This document shows, piece by piece, positions 11,691 to 24,572 of a stretch of DNA of 64,000 nt. Source of the DNA: Vigna angularis (Eukaryota > Streptophyta > Magnoliopsida > Fabales > Fabaceae); the NCBI RefSeq assembly GCF_016808095.1, contig NC_068976.1, forward strand, positions 11,131,001-11,195,000. Reading direction: 5' to 3'. The stretch's first letter is position 1. Each line of letters opens with the position of its first letter. The translations under genes and the position numbers were made by a program. The notes under the pieces were generated by a model. That model ran no database searches and was not told the origin of the DNA. It was given only the letters and a program-made list of their open reading frames with translations.

Positions 11691-12845
11691 GGATAATACT
11701 CTATTTTCAATGAACATAGTCTCTTCTATAAATAACATTGCATATATTTATGATAAAGGATTTGTTTTTTTAACCAAATTTAGTAACTGTTTTTTCATAT
11801 ACACAATATTTTATCACTTTTACTCTTATCAATATACATTATTTTATTATTTTATCTTTTAGGTTTGTTATTATTTTTTTAATCCAATTAATCCATCTCC
11901 AATAAAACATTACCTGTATTAAAATTGTAAAAATAATTTATTTTACAATTATTTTTTTTAATACGCTATTTATAAATTTAATAATATTTTCAATTTTAAT
12001 AATAATAATAATTAATTTTTATTTTTTATCATAAGATCCACTTGTTTAAAATAAAGCTTAAAAAATCAGAAGCGGAAACACGAGCAATAGAAAGTTGATT
12101 CTTTAACTCACCACTTTATGGACTATGTCTCTAGATAATTTTTGTAATATTTGGATTATTGTAAAATGTTTTTCCACATTTTGTTTGTTTTTGTTTTCTT
12201 TATGGGTATGTGATTTTGACTTTATAATTTATTTTTAAAACTTGAGAAGAAGAGAAGAATATTTATTCAAGGTTTTTTCTAATTACAAAGAACATTTTTT
12301 TTTTCTTTTTCAATGTTTAAAACATTACGGAAACAATCGAATTCTTTCTTTATATTCTTTATTGAGTTAGTAAGTAGAAGAGGATGAAACCTAGGATGTT
12401 CCCTGATTTTGTTATTTGTCTTCCATTGACTCCTTCAACTTCTTCTCTTCTTTTCCAAGCTTCAAACTCTCTCAAAGAAGAAAATAAGGGAGTGGAGGAA
12501 GAAAAAGCCCATGCCACTTCTACTCCAAAAGCAAGCCCATCAACACGCCAAAGAAAAACCCAAGCCCACCAAAATAGACCGTTGCGGTCGCAGGTAACGG
12601 TTTTCTTTTCCCCATCCTCTCTCTCCCACTCTTCCGGGATACAAAAAAGCTACTCTTTTTTTCTCTGTTTTCTGAGTGGAAGAAGAATCAGAATCTCCCC
12701 GACAGAAGCAGCAGCAAGCACAGTCCCAAAACCCAAACCCTAACTCAATCCATTTCCTCAATGCGTGTCACACTCCTCCAAGAATCTCTCCCTCTCCCTT
12801 CTATAAACTCCTTCCCACGCTTCCTCTCACTCTAACCCCTCCGCC
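11690..12845 (+). promoter_or_regulatory. AT-rich spacer, then upstream and 5' UTR region of the ubiquitin-fold gene
   Basis: From 11690 to about 12370 the DNA is AT-rich with no gene. From about 12400 it becomes CT/CA-rich, typical of plant 5' leaders, up to the ATG at 12846. An open frame at 12384-12743 (119 codons) is low complexity (Ser, Lys, Pro) and out of register with any family I know. It is probably leader or upstream sequence, not a protein. No convincing TATA box could be fixed. Confidence 0.4.
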
Positions 12846-15465
12846 ATGTCCCACCACCAAACCACCCTCATGCTGCCCAATCCCACCACCTCTTCCCGCT
12901 CCTCCTCCGCCTCCTCCTCCCCTCTCCCACTCATCCACGCCATCTTCGCCAGAAAAAGCCTCTTCTACCACCGCCTTCCCTCCCAACCCCTCCGACTCTC
13001 CGTCCTCAAGCTCGATGGCTCCTCCTTCCGTACGCAACTCCCCTTACATTTTTTTTTATCATTCCCATCTCTTCACACACTGCTCAAACTTTTTTCGCCT
13101 TTAGCAGATATTCAGGTTTCCAAGACCGCCACTGTTGCCGAACTCAAAGACGCAGTCGAGGCTGTCTTCTCCCACGCGCCTCTCAAGGGTCCCGCCAAAA
13201 TTTCATGGTACTCACTTCCATTTCGAATTGGATTCACGCTAATTACAAATGCTTTCGAATTTCACTACCGGTTTTAATATTCATTGTATATTTACTTTTT
13301 TTTTATGGAGAAAAATGGATTATTACTCTTTCATTACCATCAAATCACACACGGAAAGTGCCCTGTGAACGATACATTTATGACTAAATTACTCTCATTA
13401 GGTTTTGCTTAAATTTCGAATTCGTTTTAGAACATCTCCTTTGCATGACACAGAAAACTCTTTCAAAAATATTACATTCTAAAAGAGATTTCTTAGATAG
13501 ACAACAAATATCACAGAGAAGGATAAATAGTATATACAGTGACAATTTTGTTTGTTTTATAATGATTATATTTAAAGTGATATAATTCTTTTGCTTGAAA
13601 GTCGGTGTGGGAAGATTGTAATAATTTTTGTGAAATATATTTGTTGTATGATTATATTTATTTAATGGACTGACAAGATGTGGTAAGTTTGAAATTTATA
13701 CTGACTTAGGAATAATTTAAATTGATATATTATGTTGGGTTGTGAAGGGCGCATGTTTGGGGGCAGTTTTGCTTATGCTATGATGGACAGAAGCTAGTTA
13801 CCGAGAATGATTATCTTCGAAACTATGGGATCAAGGATGGTGACCAGGTTAGTTTCTTTCTAAGATTTATTTAATGTCATCTTTTGATTGAAACCTTCAT
13901 TGTTTAGTGAAATATTTTTCGAAGTGATACTATGTGCTTCTGTGATCCTTTTCTTTTCTATTCGTTTTGGAGTTTTCTAGATAATCCGTCAGTTATATGG
14001 GCCTGTAATTGTTTCTTGCATTGATGTTAAGAGAAAATTAACATTTGCCGGGGAAAGAGTTACAGATGGAAGTTCATTGTACAGTGTATGGCTAATTACA
14101 TGTATTTTATTTATTTATTTAATTATGCAAAAACTGTTGAGTTAGTAGTTAGTTTGTAATCAATGTTTAGGAAAAACAAAGATTTGATTGTAGTTACTAT
14201 TATATATATTAAATATTGAGTCTCAACAACTTGGTGCTTGATCATATTTGGTATTTGGAGTTTTCTTTTCTCGCATTTTATGGTTTCAGTAGCATTTCGT
14301 GGTTGCTTTCTTCAACCGGTAATTGGGAAAAAGGATATTTGAAGCCCGATTTATTTTGTTGTTTGTTCTTGTTCTATTATCTTATCAGGTGTCAAAGTTA
14401 AGAAGAATTAAGCATTGTGTCATTGCGAGGATTGCTTCTCTCTTATGATAACTGCTATAGTAGGGGAGAATTTTGTCGCTCATAATATGTATTTTTCTCT
14501 TTTTATTGTGGTTTGCATAGCTTCGTTTCATCCGCCATGTTTCAAACAATTGCTGTGTCCAAAGAAAGCGGTTGAAGAAAAGAATTGTCTATTTGAAACA
14601 GCAGAGGAGGTAAAAACTCTTCCAGTAGTATCCTGTTTACTCTAGATATATTGAGCTGTGTTCCCTGCATAGTTTTCACTTGTTTAAGTCCTTGGCCTGT
14701 GCTGTAGTTTGGTCATGAAAACGTCAAGTTGTCATCATTAGTTAATGGGATTAGCTGTTCCTTGTAAACCTTTATTTATGACTTAATGAAATATGTGAGT
14801 TTAAACATGTTAGCTCATTATGTTAACCACTTAGTCATTAATAGACAACGAGTATTTGAATGTGTTACGCTGTCATTTAGCGTCATCTTATCACAGTCTG
14901 CAAATTACTTATTTTTCATCTGAAGCAATTAAGTAATATGCAGATGCATCTGTCGGACACTGAATCAGTTTAATCCATATTGTACATCTTGAAATAAAAG
15001 AGTATTTTATAAATAAACACCTGCTCAACAAAACATATCCGAATAAATTCATTTCCTACTATTTGACGTTTCCACTTAAAAAAAAAAAAAAGTGTTCTGA
15101 AACAAAGTCCTCACACAAACTGGTTATACGCTAGGTGCAGGTCTTCCCCAGTGGATAGCTATCAAGACAAAAGAAAGAGTGATAGTGACGAGATTGGTTC
15201 TGATGATGAAGCCACGGATAATGAGAAGCATGACACCGAAGAAGTAGAAGAGCGTGTTGTAAAGAACAAATTTGCTGGCTTTGTGGGAGAGTTGTTCTCT
15301 TACACTCCACTGGCAGTTGTGAGAAGAACTACAACTAAAAGCAGGATTTGGCCATCAACTATTCCCAGATGTTTGGTGGGTAGTTTTAGAAAGATTAAAA
15401 GTATTGTATGCTTTGGCAGGAGAAGGCCCTATTCTCGGAGACTTACATGGAGACATATGGGTTAA
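12846..15465 (+). CDS. Ubiquitin-fold protein related to U11/U12 snRNP 25 kDa
   Basis: Five exons: 12846-13029, 13108-13207 (or from 13105), 13748-13847, 14521-14609 and 15141-15465, all GT-AG, giving 265 codons plus stop. Residues about 50-135 form a ubiquitin-like domain (PLRLSVLKLDGSSF, TATVAELKDAVEAVFSHAP, FCLCYDGQKLVTENDYLRNY, GIKDGDQ). A basic stretch follows (QRKRLKKRIVYLKQQRR), then an acidic one (DSDEIGSDDEATDNEKH), then a conserved-looking basic tail (FAGFVGELFSYTPLAVVRR ... CFGRRRPYSRR). The domain matches the minor-spliceosome U11/U12-25K family, but the long tail fits the paralogous plant group (At4g32270/At5g25340, from memory) better. A minor-spliceosome role is therefore only a possibility. 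None of its introns has a U12-type 5' site. Confidence 0.9.
13101..13107 (+). other. NAGNAG tandem splice acceptor
   Basis: The intron-1 acceptor reads TTTAGCAG just before ATATTCAGG. Splicing after TAG (exon from 13105) gives ...SSFPDIQV; splicing after CAG (exon from 13108) gives ...SSFHIQV. Both keep frame and differ by one residue at the first strand of the ubiquitin fold. Confidence 0.7.
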
Positions 15466-18400
15466 TATTTGGAAGAAATGTGTCCAGAATACCAATGACA
15501 CTAGCCAAGCCAAGCCAGATGAAAACTGAGATGTAAAAATTTTGGTTCCTAAGGAATTATGTGCGTCTGAAATTGTATTGCCGGTATTGACCGAGAGATG
15601 GCAGCTAGATGTTGATCTTGCATATTTTCAGTTACTTGTGAAGGTTAGAATTTAGAAACATCAATGACTAGATGGGTTAATTTGATCCTTAAATATAGAT
15701 AGGATCATGCATCCTTCCTCTCTTGGATGGTAATTAAATTTAGACCCATTAGTACTCATGATGTGAAGAGGAGATAGTATTTGAATTTAATTAGCAGTTT
15801 TTGTTATTTCATTAAGGTTTCATGCAATTTTAGTCACAAAAATTGATTTTTTTTGTGATGAATGTGAAGAACACCTTGAAAACAGCTTAAAGTAATCAAT
15901 TTGATTGAATCACAGTGGAACTAGTTACTATTATTTATACCAAAAAGAAGGTATCAAACATTTGCACAATAAAAATATCACACCATATTGATAGCAAGTG
16001 AGGTTGACTTTTCACTGTTATTTTCTACTTTAATGTTGTAGTTTTATTTTATGAACCTGGAACTTGTTTAGGTGTTTCTTTGGAATATAGAGAAATAATA
16101 AAATATGAGCAAGGAGAGAGATAAAATAAATTGCCCTTTGCCATATTCATTTTATTTTATGTAGTCTATTTGAAGCAATAAATATATTCCTTGAGCAACT
16201 TTAAATATCTATTATTCATATGGAATTTTAAAGACCAAGATTAAGATAGAGAGACAAAGCATAAGTTAACGTGAACAAAGGAATATCCGTGACAAAAATA
16301 ATATAATATTTTAGCTTTTCAGATAAAAAGAATGTCTTTTCCTGTTACGGATTTTTCTTAACCAAGTCACACAGATCCAAAGTAGGTTTGATTTTAAATA
16401 CTTTTATTTCAAAGAACCACTGATAAGTAAATAACACAATAATGTTTAAGATACCATATTTCATTAAAAAAAATACTTTTGAATGAATTTAATTAAAAAA
16501 ATATTTTTTACCCTTGAAAAATTTAGTATCTCAATTTTTTTGAGAAAAATATTTTATAAATAAATCAGTGAAATTAATTGAACTTAATCTATTAGAGTAT
16601 TGTATCAATAATATTTTAAAATTAGTCTACTACAACATATATAAGTAAATAAATGTGTCTCAAATGCAAAATGAAAACAACGTATACTAGTGACATTTAA
16701 TACTAATTGAATATTACTCTTTTTTAATAGCTTTTAGTCTCTATTGTTTAAACGAAGATGAAAGATATTAAAAGTAATGTTATAAAGATTGAAAAAAAAA
16801 AAAAAATTTAAGTGTAAAACATGATAGAGAATTTTAGAAGACCATTACATCTCTTGAACTAATGTTTTATCTGTTGAAAGAATAGTTCATCTTTCATAAA
16901 TAATAAAAAAAAATGCATGTTTTTGGATGTTATGGGTAGTTAGTTGTAACTTGTAAATCAAGTAGACCTCTGATGTTGTCAACTATGGAAAAAGACAACC
17001 AACTTAATCTTCTTCACCATTTTTATCCTTTTCTCTTTACCAATACTTCACACAATCAAACCTATTTCCAATCATAAATAACACTAATCTAATCATAAAT
17101 CACTTTTTCTCTCATAATATGTATATTGATTAGCAGATTAATATATATAGAAGAAGAAATAAAAATACACTCATATAACTTTTAATACATATTACACCAT
17201 TAACAAATTTATATAAAAATTATATTTTATTATTCCAATTCTTAAAATTGCTATTTCATATAACTATTCATGCTAAAATTTGTTAAAAACTAAAAACAAC
17301 AAGGTAATAAAATTATTTGATTTATATATTTTTAAAATATATATTACATTGATTTGAATATATAGGCATAAATGTTTTTAAGAAAATATACGTATATATG
17401 TTTTATGTAAATGAAATTGATTTTGAAAAATATATCTAATAAAAAATATATGCCATTGACAATAATATTTGGTAAAAAATATATCCTTATAATTTAATTC
17501 TCTATTTTGCTTCTATACCTTAATAAAGAATTATCTTGTATACACGGATTTTTCTAATTTTACCCTTAAGTGATCATTTTCTCAAATTAAAATAATCATT
17601 TTATCATTTTTAATTTTTTTAAGAGATGATTTATTTAAATTTAACCAGTTTTTAAATTAAAATAATTATTTTACCAATTTATCATTATTTATTTAAATTA
17701 ATATTTTTAAAAATTAAATTAATTATTTATAATAAGAAAAAGGAGACACATGTTTCTACTAGCTTATATAATATAATATGTATAGTGTTTATGTTGATAA
17801 TGATAATAAGTATTTTAAAAAGATAATATTAATTTGGATTTTTCAATAGGATTTGGTTTTGAAATTTTGCTTTCTCATCGCTGTCAACTTTTCTCAATCA
17901 CACATTCCATTTCAATTCTCTACGCCAAATATTTTACAATAACTATGAAGTTTATTTTTTATACATAAAACAATGAAGGTTTTATTTTCAATTTAATTAT
18001 TTGGAGTTTAGTTCACATCTTGCCCTCTTTTTTCAATTATGATGTGAAGATTGCTATATTAATTTATTATAAGCAAGTATAATTATTTGAGTTTTACTTA
18101 TATCTATTTAGTTAAATACTTAAGTAAATATTGTTAAATGGAGAGGATAAGTAATAATATTTTAAGAACTTAAAAAAAAGGGAAAAAAATTGCAATTAAA
18201 TGAAATAGATAATGTGGAATTTTAAAACTAACTCAACATGTAAATATGTAAATTATCCCATTTATTTCCCATTTGTTAAGTGTCTTAATTTTAAGTCACT
18301 AATATGGAATTTGACTTTTTATAATCGATAAAATTGATCTATTATCACACGTGGATAAAAGAATATATCATAATAGTTTCAGTTATAATATGTTGAATCT

Positions 18401-19932
18401 ATTATAACAAACTTTCGATTATCAATCAAAATGACTTATTTACTATAACTTATATGTCAGATTTTATGACATAGTTGTAAATATTTTAAATAAATGCACG
18501 TGTTAATAATACAGTGTATACTATAAATATACTTTAAAACAATTTATAAATAATATTAACATAGTTAAATATATTATATTGTATATGATATTAAAGTTTG
18601 ATTGTGTTTGACTTTATCATAAATTTGATGACTTTTTAATTGAATTTATGTTAATGTTTTTGTCTATATATTAAGTACTATGATTATTTTTTAATTAACA
18701 TTTAATTTTTGTTTAATTAAGTGAATTATTGTTATATTTTTGCATCATCTTACTTAATTATCTTTAAATGTTAATAAAAGTAAATCGTATCACTATTTTA
18801 TTGCATTATCTTATTTAATTATCTTTAAATATTAATAAATGTAGTTTACATGGTTAATATTAAATATAAATGACTTTTATTGTTCTCATTAAAATTATGT
18901 TATATAACATGGATGGTCTCATGCAATGCGAATCTTTAATAAATATATTAAGAGGGTTAAATATATAAAATATATTAAAACTAGTTTAAATTATATAATA
19001 ATTTATATAAATATAAAAAAAATAAGGGCCAAGGTTTTTATGTCACAATGAAGATTTATCACAGTCTCATTGATAAGGATAAGTGATGGCATGAAAGAGG
19101 TAGAAGAATATAACAATTTCCTTATCCAATACATCTTTATATAGTAATATTAACTATAATATTATTTTATATTAATTATAAAAGTTCGTATTTATCTAAT
19201 ACATTTTTAAATAATACAATAAAAATTATTGTTATACATTTAACTATAATCATTTTATATTAATTATAAAAATTCACATTTTTTAATACGTGGACATATG
19301 TAACTAAAATATATCATTCACCTAAAGAAAACTCAAATAACATGGACTCAATTAAAAAACTAAAAACTTTAACCAAAAACAAAAAAACAATCTAATAGAA
19401 AATTAATTAAAAATACTTAAATTTATTGAGATTTAAAACTTAATTACGTCTATATAAACACTTATTCCATACCTTTATAATTTAATTATATAATATTTTC
19501 TCTCTTTCAATGTTTTTTTTAAAATCTACGTAAAGCTCTTTTCTTACTATTTCTCTAATATGTGTCTCTATTTTTGCATTTGTATTTTTGTTGTAGTTTT
19601 AATTTGAGTCAGAAGCTTACTCGGAAATCACTTCCAATAATGATTTTTTTTTTAATTTTTACACAGTTTAACATATGTTAATTTTAATAGAGAGCGAAAA
19701 GAAATTAAATAAGATTAAAATGATGTTGTTTTATCATAACTAATAACACAACTATGTGGTGGTTTTATCCCATTTCCTCTATACCATAAACATTTAGTTT
19801 GTAATTTTCACACTCAAAAATTACAAAAAGTAATTATATTAGGAATGTTTCATTACTTGCTGAAAATACTTGTAGTAAATAATGAAAAGTCAATAAATCT
19901 TTTAAAAATATAATTACTTTGATTATATATAA

Positions 19933-19936
<4 letters not shown>
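15466..19936. other. AT-rich intergenic DNA
   Basis: After a likely 3' UTR (15466 to about 15800) this 4.4-kb stretch is strongly AT-rich, full of short A and T runs. It has no open frame of interest and no recognisable transposon protein or RNA gene. A small direct duplication sits near 19145-19295: TTTTATATTAATTATAAAA occurs twice, about 95 bases apart. Confidence 0.6.

Positions 19937-20011
<75 letters not shown>
19937..20011. repeat. (AT)n microsatellite, about 37 units
   Basis: An uninterrupted run of alternating A and T of about 75 bases. It produces the spurious Tyr-Ile repeat frames on both strands. Confidence 0.97.
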
Positions 20012-20014
<3 letters not shown>

Positions 20015-20229
20015 GTGTGTGTTTTAAACTCAGATTTCAACTATAAACTCATAAATATAACTCGAATTCTTCTAATTTATTCTTCTATCTCTTTTTTCAT
20101 TGGCACTGAATCAGACAACATTCCTCCATCTGCTCCCGTATAACGAATTATACGATCATTGCACATACACAAACACAAACAAGTAGGGTGAGCTAACATG
20201 CAACCAATCATTTATAAAACATGCATAAT

Positions 20230-20409
20230 TACTTTGATACACTCAACAAACCTCATATAATAATTATGTCAGACACCCTCATACCATCATACAACAATCG
20301 CATCATAGATACTCATCCATTACTTGATACACTCAACAAATCCCATATAATAATTATGTCAAACACCCTCATACCATCATACAACAATCGCATAATAGAT
20401 ACTCATCCC
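20230..20409. repeat. Two tandem 90-bp units
   Basis: Units 20230-20319 and 20320-20409 are near-identical (TTGATACACTCAACAAA ... CATCATACAACAATCGCAT). They lie within or beside the diverged LTR at 20090-21989. Confidence 0.85.
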
Positions 20410-20545
20410 ACAATACCACAATTACTAATAGACACTCATCCCACAATACTTAATAGACATTCGTTCCACAATACTCAATAGACACTCATTCCACAATACC
20501 CAATAGACACTCATTCCACAATACCCAATAGACACTCATTTCGAT
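20410..20545. repeat. About five tandem 25-bp units
   Basis: Consensus CAATAGACACTCATTCCACA plus ATACC, repeated with small changes directly after the 90-bp pair. The last two full units are identical. Confidence 0.85.
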
Positions 20546-21989
20546 GATATGTTGATGAGCGGTCACGGGAGGTTATGCACTTGTGATGACTTCTACTTCC
20601 TCTTACAAATACACTTCCAAAATACTCCATACCATCCACAAGGTTAGTCCTCAACACCATGTCCAAAATCGGCACATAGACTAGGATCTCCTGCCCCTCT
20701 CACCACATAATTCATCCTTCTCTACTTGAGACTGGATGATTATTAGAGTATCAGGATAACCTCCAACTACATGACCCTCAACATCAACATATACACAAAT
20801 ACCAAATCATTACTGAATCTCTCCACGAGACTCATACCATGCTCATATTCCTCAACTCACATTATACCCTTACAAAATCTCCTCATAATACTCATATCAT
20901 GTTCAGATGCATAAATTCAAATCTAATAAAATCCAATCATCGCATAAATCATACAAAATGAATATATCACAAAATAAATTAACAATACTAAAATATCACC
21001 ATAAATGGTCACCGGAGAAGAATCAAATGTTTGACGAATCAAACTCACCATAAACGCCAGTACATATGACTAGTCACAACTTACTAGATTTACCAGGACT
21101 GCTCTATGATCAGGGATGTACCAACTCCGGTTTTTAAGATTCCTCTATCCTACCATCACAATTATAATTCATAATTCCATATCTACCACAATAACATGAA
21201 CTCATCAGAAATTTTCATTCTAACAAGATATTTTGCACTATAATTTAACCGTATGTAATTTGTTCAACAAGATATAAGTTAAAAACTTGTCGAGTAGACT
21301 TCCAGGAAAGAGAGGTGCGTCACAATGGACAACTTAAGTACCAAGTCTTTCCTTAGCCAAAGTGTTCCTCAACTAGTTTTAACAAATTTCTTGTTTACAG
21401 ATTCAAAACAATTACATATAATATTAACACAGAAATTCAATATAGATAGATATATAACAAGCACCTATGTTTTTCATTAACAGTATTCACACAAAATTTC
21501 AAGGCATGAATAGTAATAAAAAAATACTAAATCATAATATAAAAGCTTAGAAAGGTTAGCTCCCCTACCTCTATTCAACTTAATCTCTTCCTCATAATTT
21601 GTTTCCTTGAAAACCCTCAAGAACCTCTACTCTTCTTGCAACTAAAAATTTCTTTCTAACTCTTTCTTCTCTATTTCTAGAGCTTTCTCACTTGATTCTT
21701 CCTCTCTTTGTGCATACTGGATCCCTCAATAATGCCTTCAAACCTGGAGTGCTTTATTCACTATCAATATTTTAAATTTTTTTTAATTTTTTTTAAAGAA
21801 AAAGGTAGAAAAGAGTTTGAACTCATGCTCTTGAAATCTCCACAATTTTCTACCATTTAAGCTACCAAAATTTCTTATTTAGCTTTTCATATTTTATAAA
21901 CTTATTATATTTTTCATTCAAAAAAAAATTTATTACTACTAGTAATAAAATTGTTACTATTAAGGTAAATATTTTTCATGGGTCTTACA

Positions 21990-23274
21990 AGAAAAATAAT
22001 CATTTTAATTTGTTTCATTACATATTCAAATTATATTATTTTGGATATTTTGTTTTAAGTTCTTATATTTTAAAATAATGCTCCAAGTTTTGATTATGTA
22101 TATTGTCTTTTTTTTATATATAAAACTGAATCTTAGAATAAATGATTTGAAAATGAAGGTAACATGACAGAATTTTTATTTCTATGCAATGTTTCATTAA
22201 GAAACTGTTAAGTAGTTTGAAATTAATTTCTATTTGAGATATAATTAATAAATTATAGTTATATTTTTAATTAAACAATTTTACTATAATTTTCATTTGT
22301 ATTAGTTAATGAATTTAATGTGAATGAACATTGAATTTAAATGATTCATATTAAATTGAGATGAATATTGAGTAAATTAAGATTTGGATTAATCACTTAA
22401 ATTGTTTAAAAGTTATATTATTAAAATACTTTTGTATCATCTTGAAGTATAGTTTGATTACGTTGTTAATGTTTATTTTATAATATTTTTTTCAAACAAA
22501 ACAAACATAAAACAAAGATTCAAATCTTATACTTTACTTTATTTTTGTTTAAGTGAAAGATTTTTTCCCAAAACAAAAAAAAATTGCCTACTGAAGTAAT
22601 ATAGAGCTGAAAATAAGCTTGGTTTTTGTCATACTTTCACTAAAGCAAAATAATACTAGAACTTAATCTCTACAATGTTTGTATAAACGTAAATTGAGTA
22701 TTAATTATGACAAGTATATTTTAGGAGATATTATCAAGGAGATATTGTATAAGTGTGATGTAAGTCCAATCCAAATAAGAAATTGACACCCAAACTTTAA
22801 GTGGTGAATTTATATTGTTTTAATGATTGTGTTGATGTCACGATCGTACAAGTCGATCGTCAAAATGAATCATCAATTTTTATACTACTGATTAAGAATT
22901 GACATAACTTTTAATTCAAAATCTTAAGATAACGAGTTTATAAATTTGTTATTATTTTTGTTATTGTTATGTTGTTATATTTGTTTTTATCCATGATCTT
23001 AAAACAATGAGTTTGAATTTTATTTTTTATATATTTATTTAATTTTGTTATTTTCATCTAATGTGAAACTAAGATTCATGCTGGGATCATTCACAACAAA
23101 TTTTTTTATATGATTGATTTAAGGTTTTAATTAAATGAGTTACGATACGATATGCTTCATACAAGTTTTTTAGAAAAAGTGTTAATTCAATCAAATATTT
23201 TAGAAAAAGTGTTAATTCATATTTTGGTTATTGGATATCTTGATTCATAAATCCTGCATGATCTATATGATTAT
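21990..23274. other. AT-rich intergenic DNA
   Basis: No gene seen. A 24-base motif beginning TTTTAGAAAAAGTGTTAATT is duplicated at about 23168-23190 and 23200-23222. ATTAT immediately before 23275 is the target duplication of the next element. Confidence 0.5.
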
Positions 23275-23504
23275 TGTAACATCCCAAAATATAGTAATTA
23301 CCATAATCAGAATTAATTACATTAAGCTAATAAAACAGTGCAGTCTTACAAAAACCGAACGAGCGTTAAAAGCCGAACGGCATAAGGATACAGAAATAAC
23401 GAACGCTTAAACAGACAAGAGTTCAGGGACGAACGGCTTTACAAAACTATAACCGAACGTCCAGAAAGTAAGCGTAACAAAACTAAAACACCCGAGCGAG
23501 CGCT

Positions 23505-23570
23505 CTAAGGCTCGGCTTTAACTTCAACGTCCACCAGATTTGCGTCCTCCAAATTTTCTTCTTCTAGCAT
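23505..23570 (-). CDS. Conserved 21-codon acidic micro-ORF in LTR copy A
   Basis: ATG at 23570, stop TAG at 23507-23505, peptide MLEEENLEDANLV followed by DVEVKAEP. The same frame without a start extends upstream to GAT at 23594 (DGGASLEE). Equivalent ORFs occur at 42337-42402 and 55515-55580. Differences among the three are almost all at third codon positions and silent. It may be a micropeptide or the last exon of a spliced LTR transcript. No known family recognised. Confidence 0.45.
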   Translation of the reverse strand: MLEEENLEDANLVDVEVKAEP

Positions 23571-23734
23571 CTCTTCAAGTGACGCACCACCATCTGCTCA
23601 CATCCACACGGATGATCATTGCAAGGACAGGACGAACGTACACATACAAGATGACAACACAAGGAAAACGAAGGGTAAGCTTAAGTAATTTACATTCATA
23701 CTTCAACATTTCTATTTAAACAAACACATAACTT

Positions 23735-23736
<2 letters not shown>

Positions 23737-23803
<67 letters not shown>
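23737..23803. repeat. (AT)n microsatellite inside LTR copy A
   Basis: About 67 bases of alternating A and T, not present at the matching place in copies B or C, so it expanded after the family dispersed. Confidence 0.95.
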
Positions 23804-23804
<1 letters not shown>

Positions 23805-24572
23805 CATCATCCAAACGTAAGTATACAACACTAGACCGACCGTCCGGATTGTATGAATCTGTGTAGTTACAAGCGTCCTTGCACCCGAGTGGTGTAGTAA
23901 CTGGGATACACCAAACAACTGTCACTCGAGGTCAGTCCGTTCTTACGTCGCCCATGTTAACTTATGGACTAAGGACCTCCTGCCGTTCCCACACATGACA
24001 TACTTCCTCTACATGAAGATAGTATTCACGGAACATCAGGATGGACAGCGAGTCTTAACTTATCCACAGTCATACTTTACCAAATTCAATAATCAATATA
24101 CATCAGAGTCGTTCCTCCATGGAACGCTCGTTCAAATACCAAAATCATAATTTCACTTCTTATAGTGTTCGCACACCTTAATACTTCCATTTATTTACAT
24201 TTTCATTCTATGTTCCACTTCCATAAAAAGACGAGCGTTCAATCCTCTACGAGGACGAACGTCAGGAGTGAGACCGGGGGTTTCTTTTCAAAGCAATAAG
24301 TTGACGTGCTGAACATGACGAACGTTACTTTTGCTAGAATCAGTTGAATGAACCGACTCATAGAGATATAATATAAGTGTTTCAGAATAATTTAAATTTA
24401 AAGACTTTGGACTAAATTCAAGAGGATAAGGATATAACCAGACGATTTATTTAGTACTCTGAGGACAATTGTTTAACAGGATCAACCTCCAGTCAATGAC
24501 CGCAAGCAAATATTCATTTACTGAAAATTTTAGACGAACGCTATTTACGTACGTTCTGGAATCAAAGATATT

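Larger units (their letters stand above)
20090..21989 (-). mobile_element. Diverged, truncated long LTR of the GAACG-repeat family (copy D)
   Basis: Read on the minus strand it starts TGTAAGACCC at 21989, like the LTR at 39407. Short blocks match the clean copies in the same order, for example GACTAGGATCTCCTGCCC near 20680, AGTATCAGGATAACC near 20745 and CCATCTGCTCCCG with GATCATTGCACA near 20125-20165. The GGGATGTTACA end of the family was not found, so the left edge is open. No hairpin array of the family and no intact micro-ORF were seen. Confidence 0.55.

Noticed and set aside
12384..12743. 119-codon frame upstream of the ubiquitin-fold gene
   Set aside because: Low-complexity Ser/Lys/Pro content, no family match, and it lies in the CT-rich leader region of the downstream gene.
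12801..13037. Gly-rich minus-strand frame
   Set aside because: Reverse of the Pro/Ser-rich first exon and leader of the ubiquitin-fold gene.
18300..18430. Possible inverted repeat around ATAATCGATAAA / TTTCGATTATC
   Set aside because: Pairing is short and interrupted and there is no target duplication.
19834..20143. Tyr-Ile repeat frames on both strands
   Set aside because: Produced by the (AT)n microsatellite; the same applies to 23712-23925.
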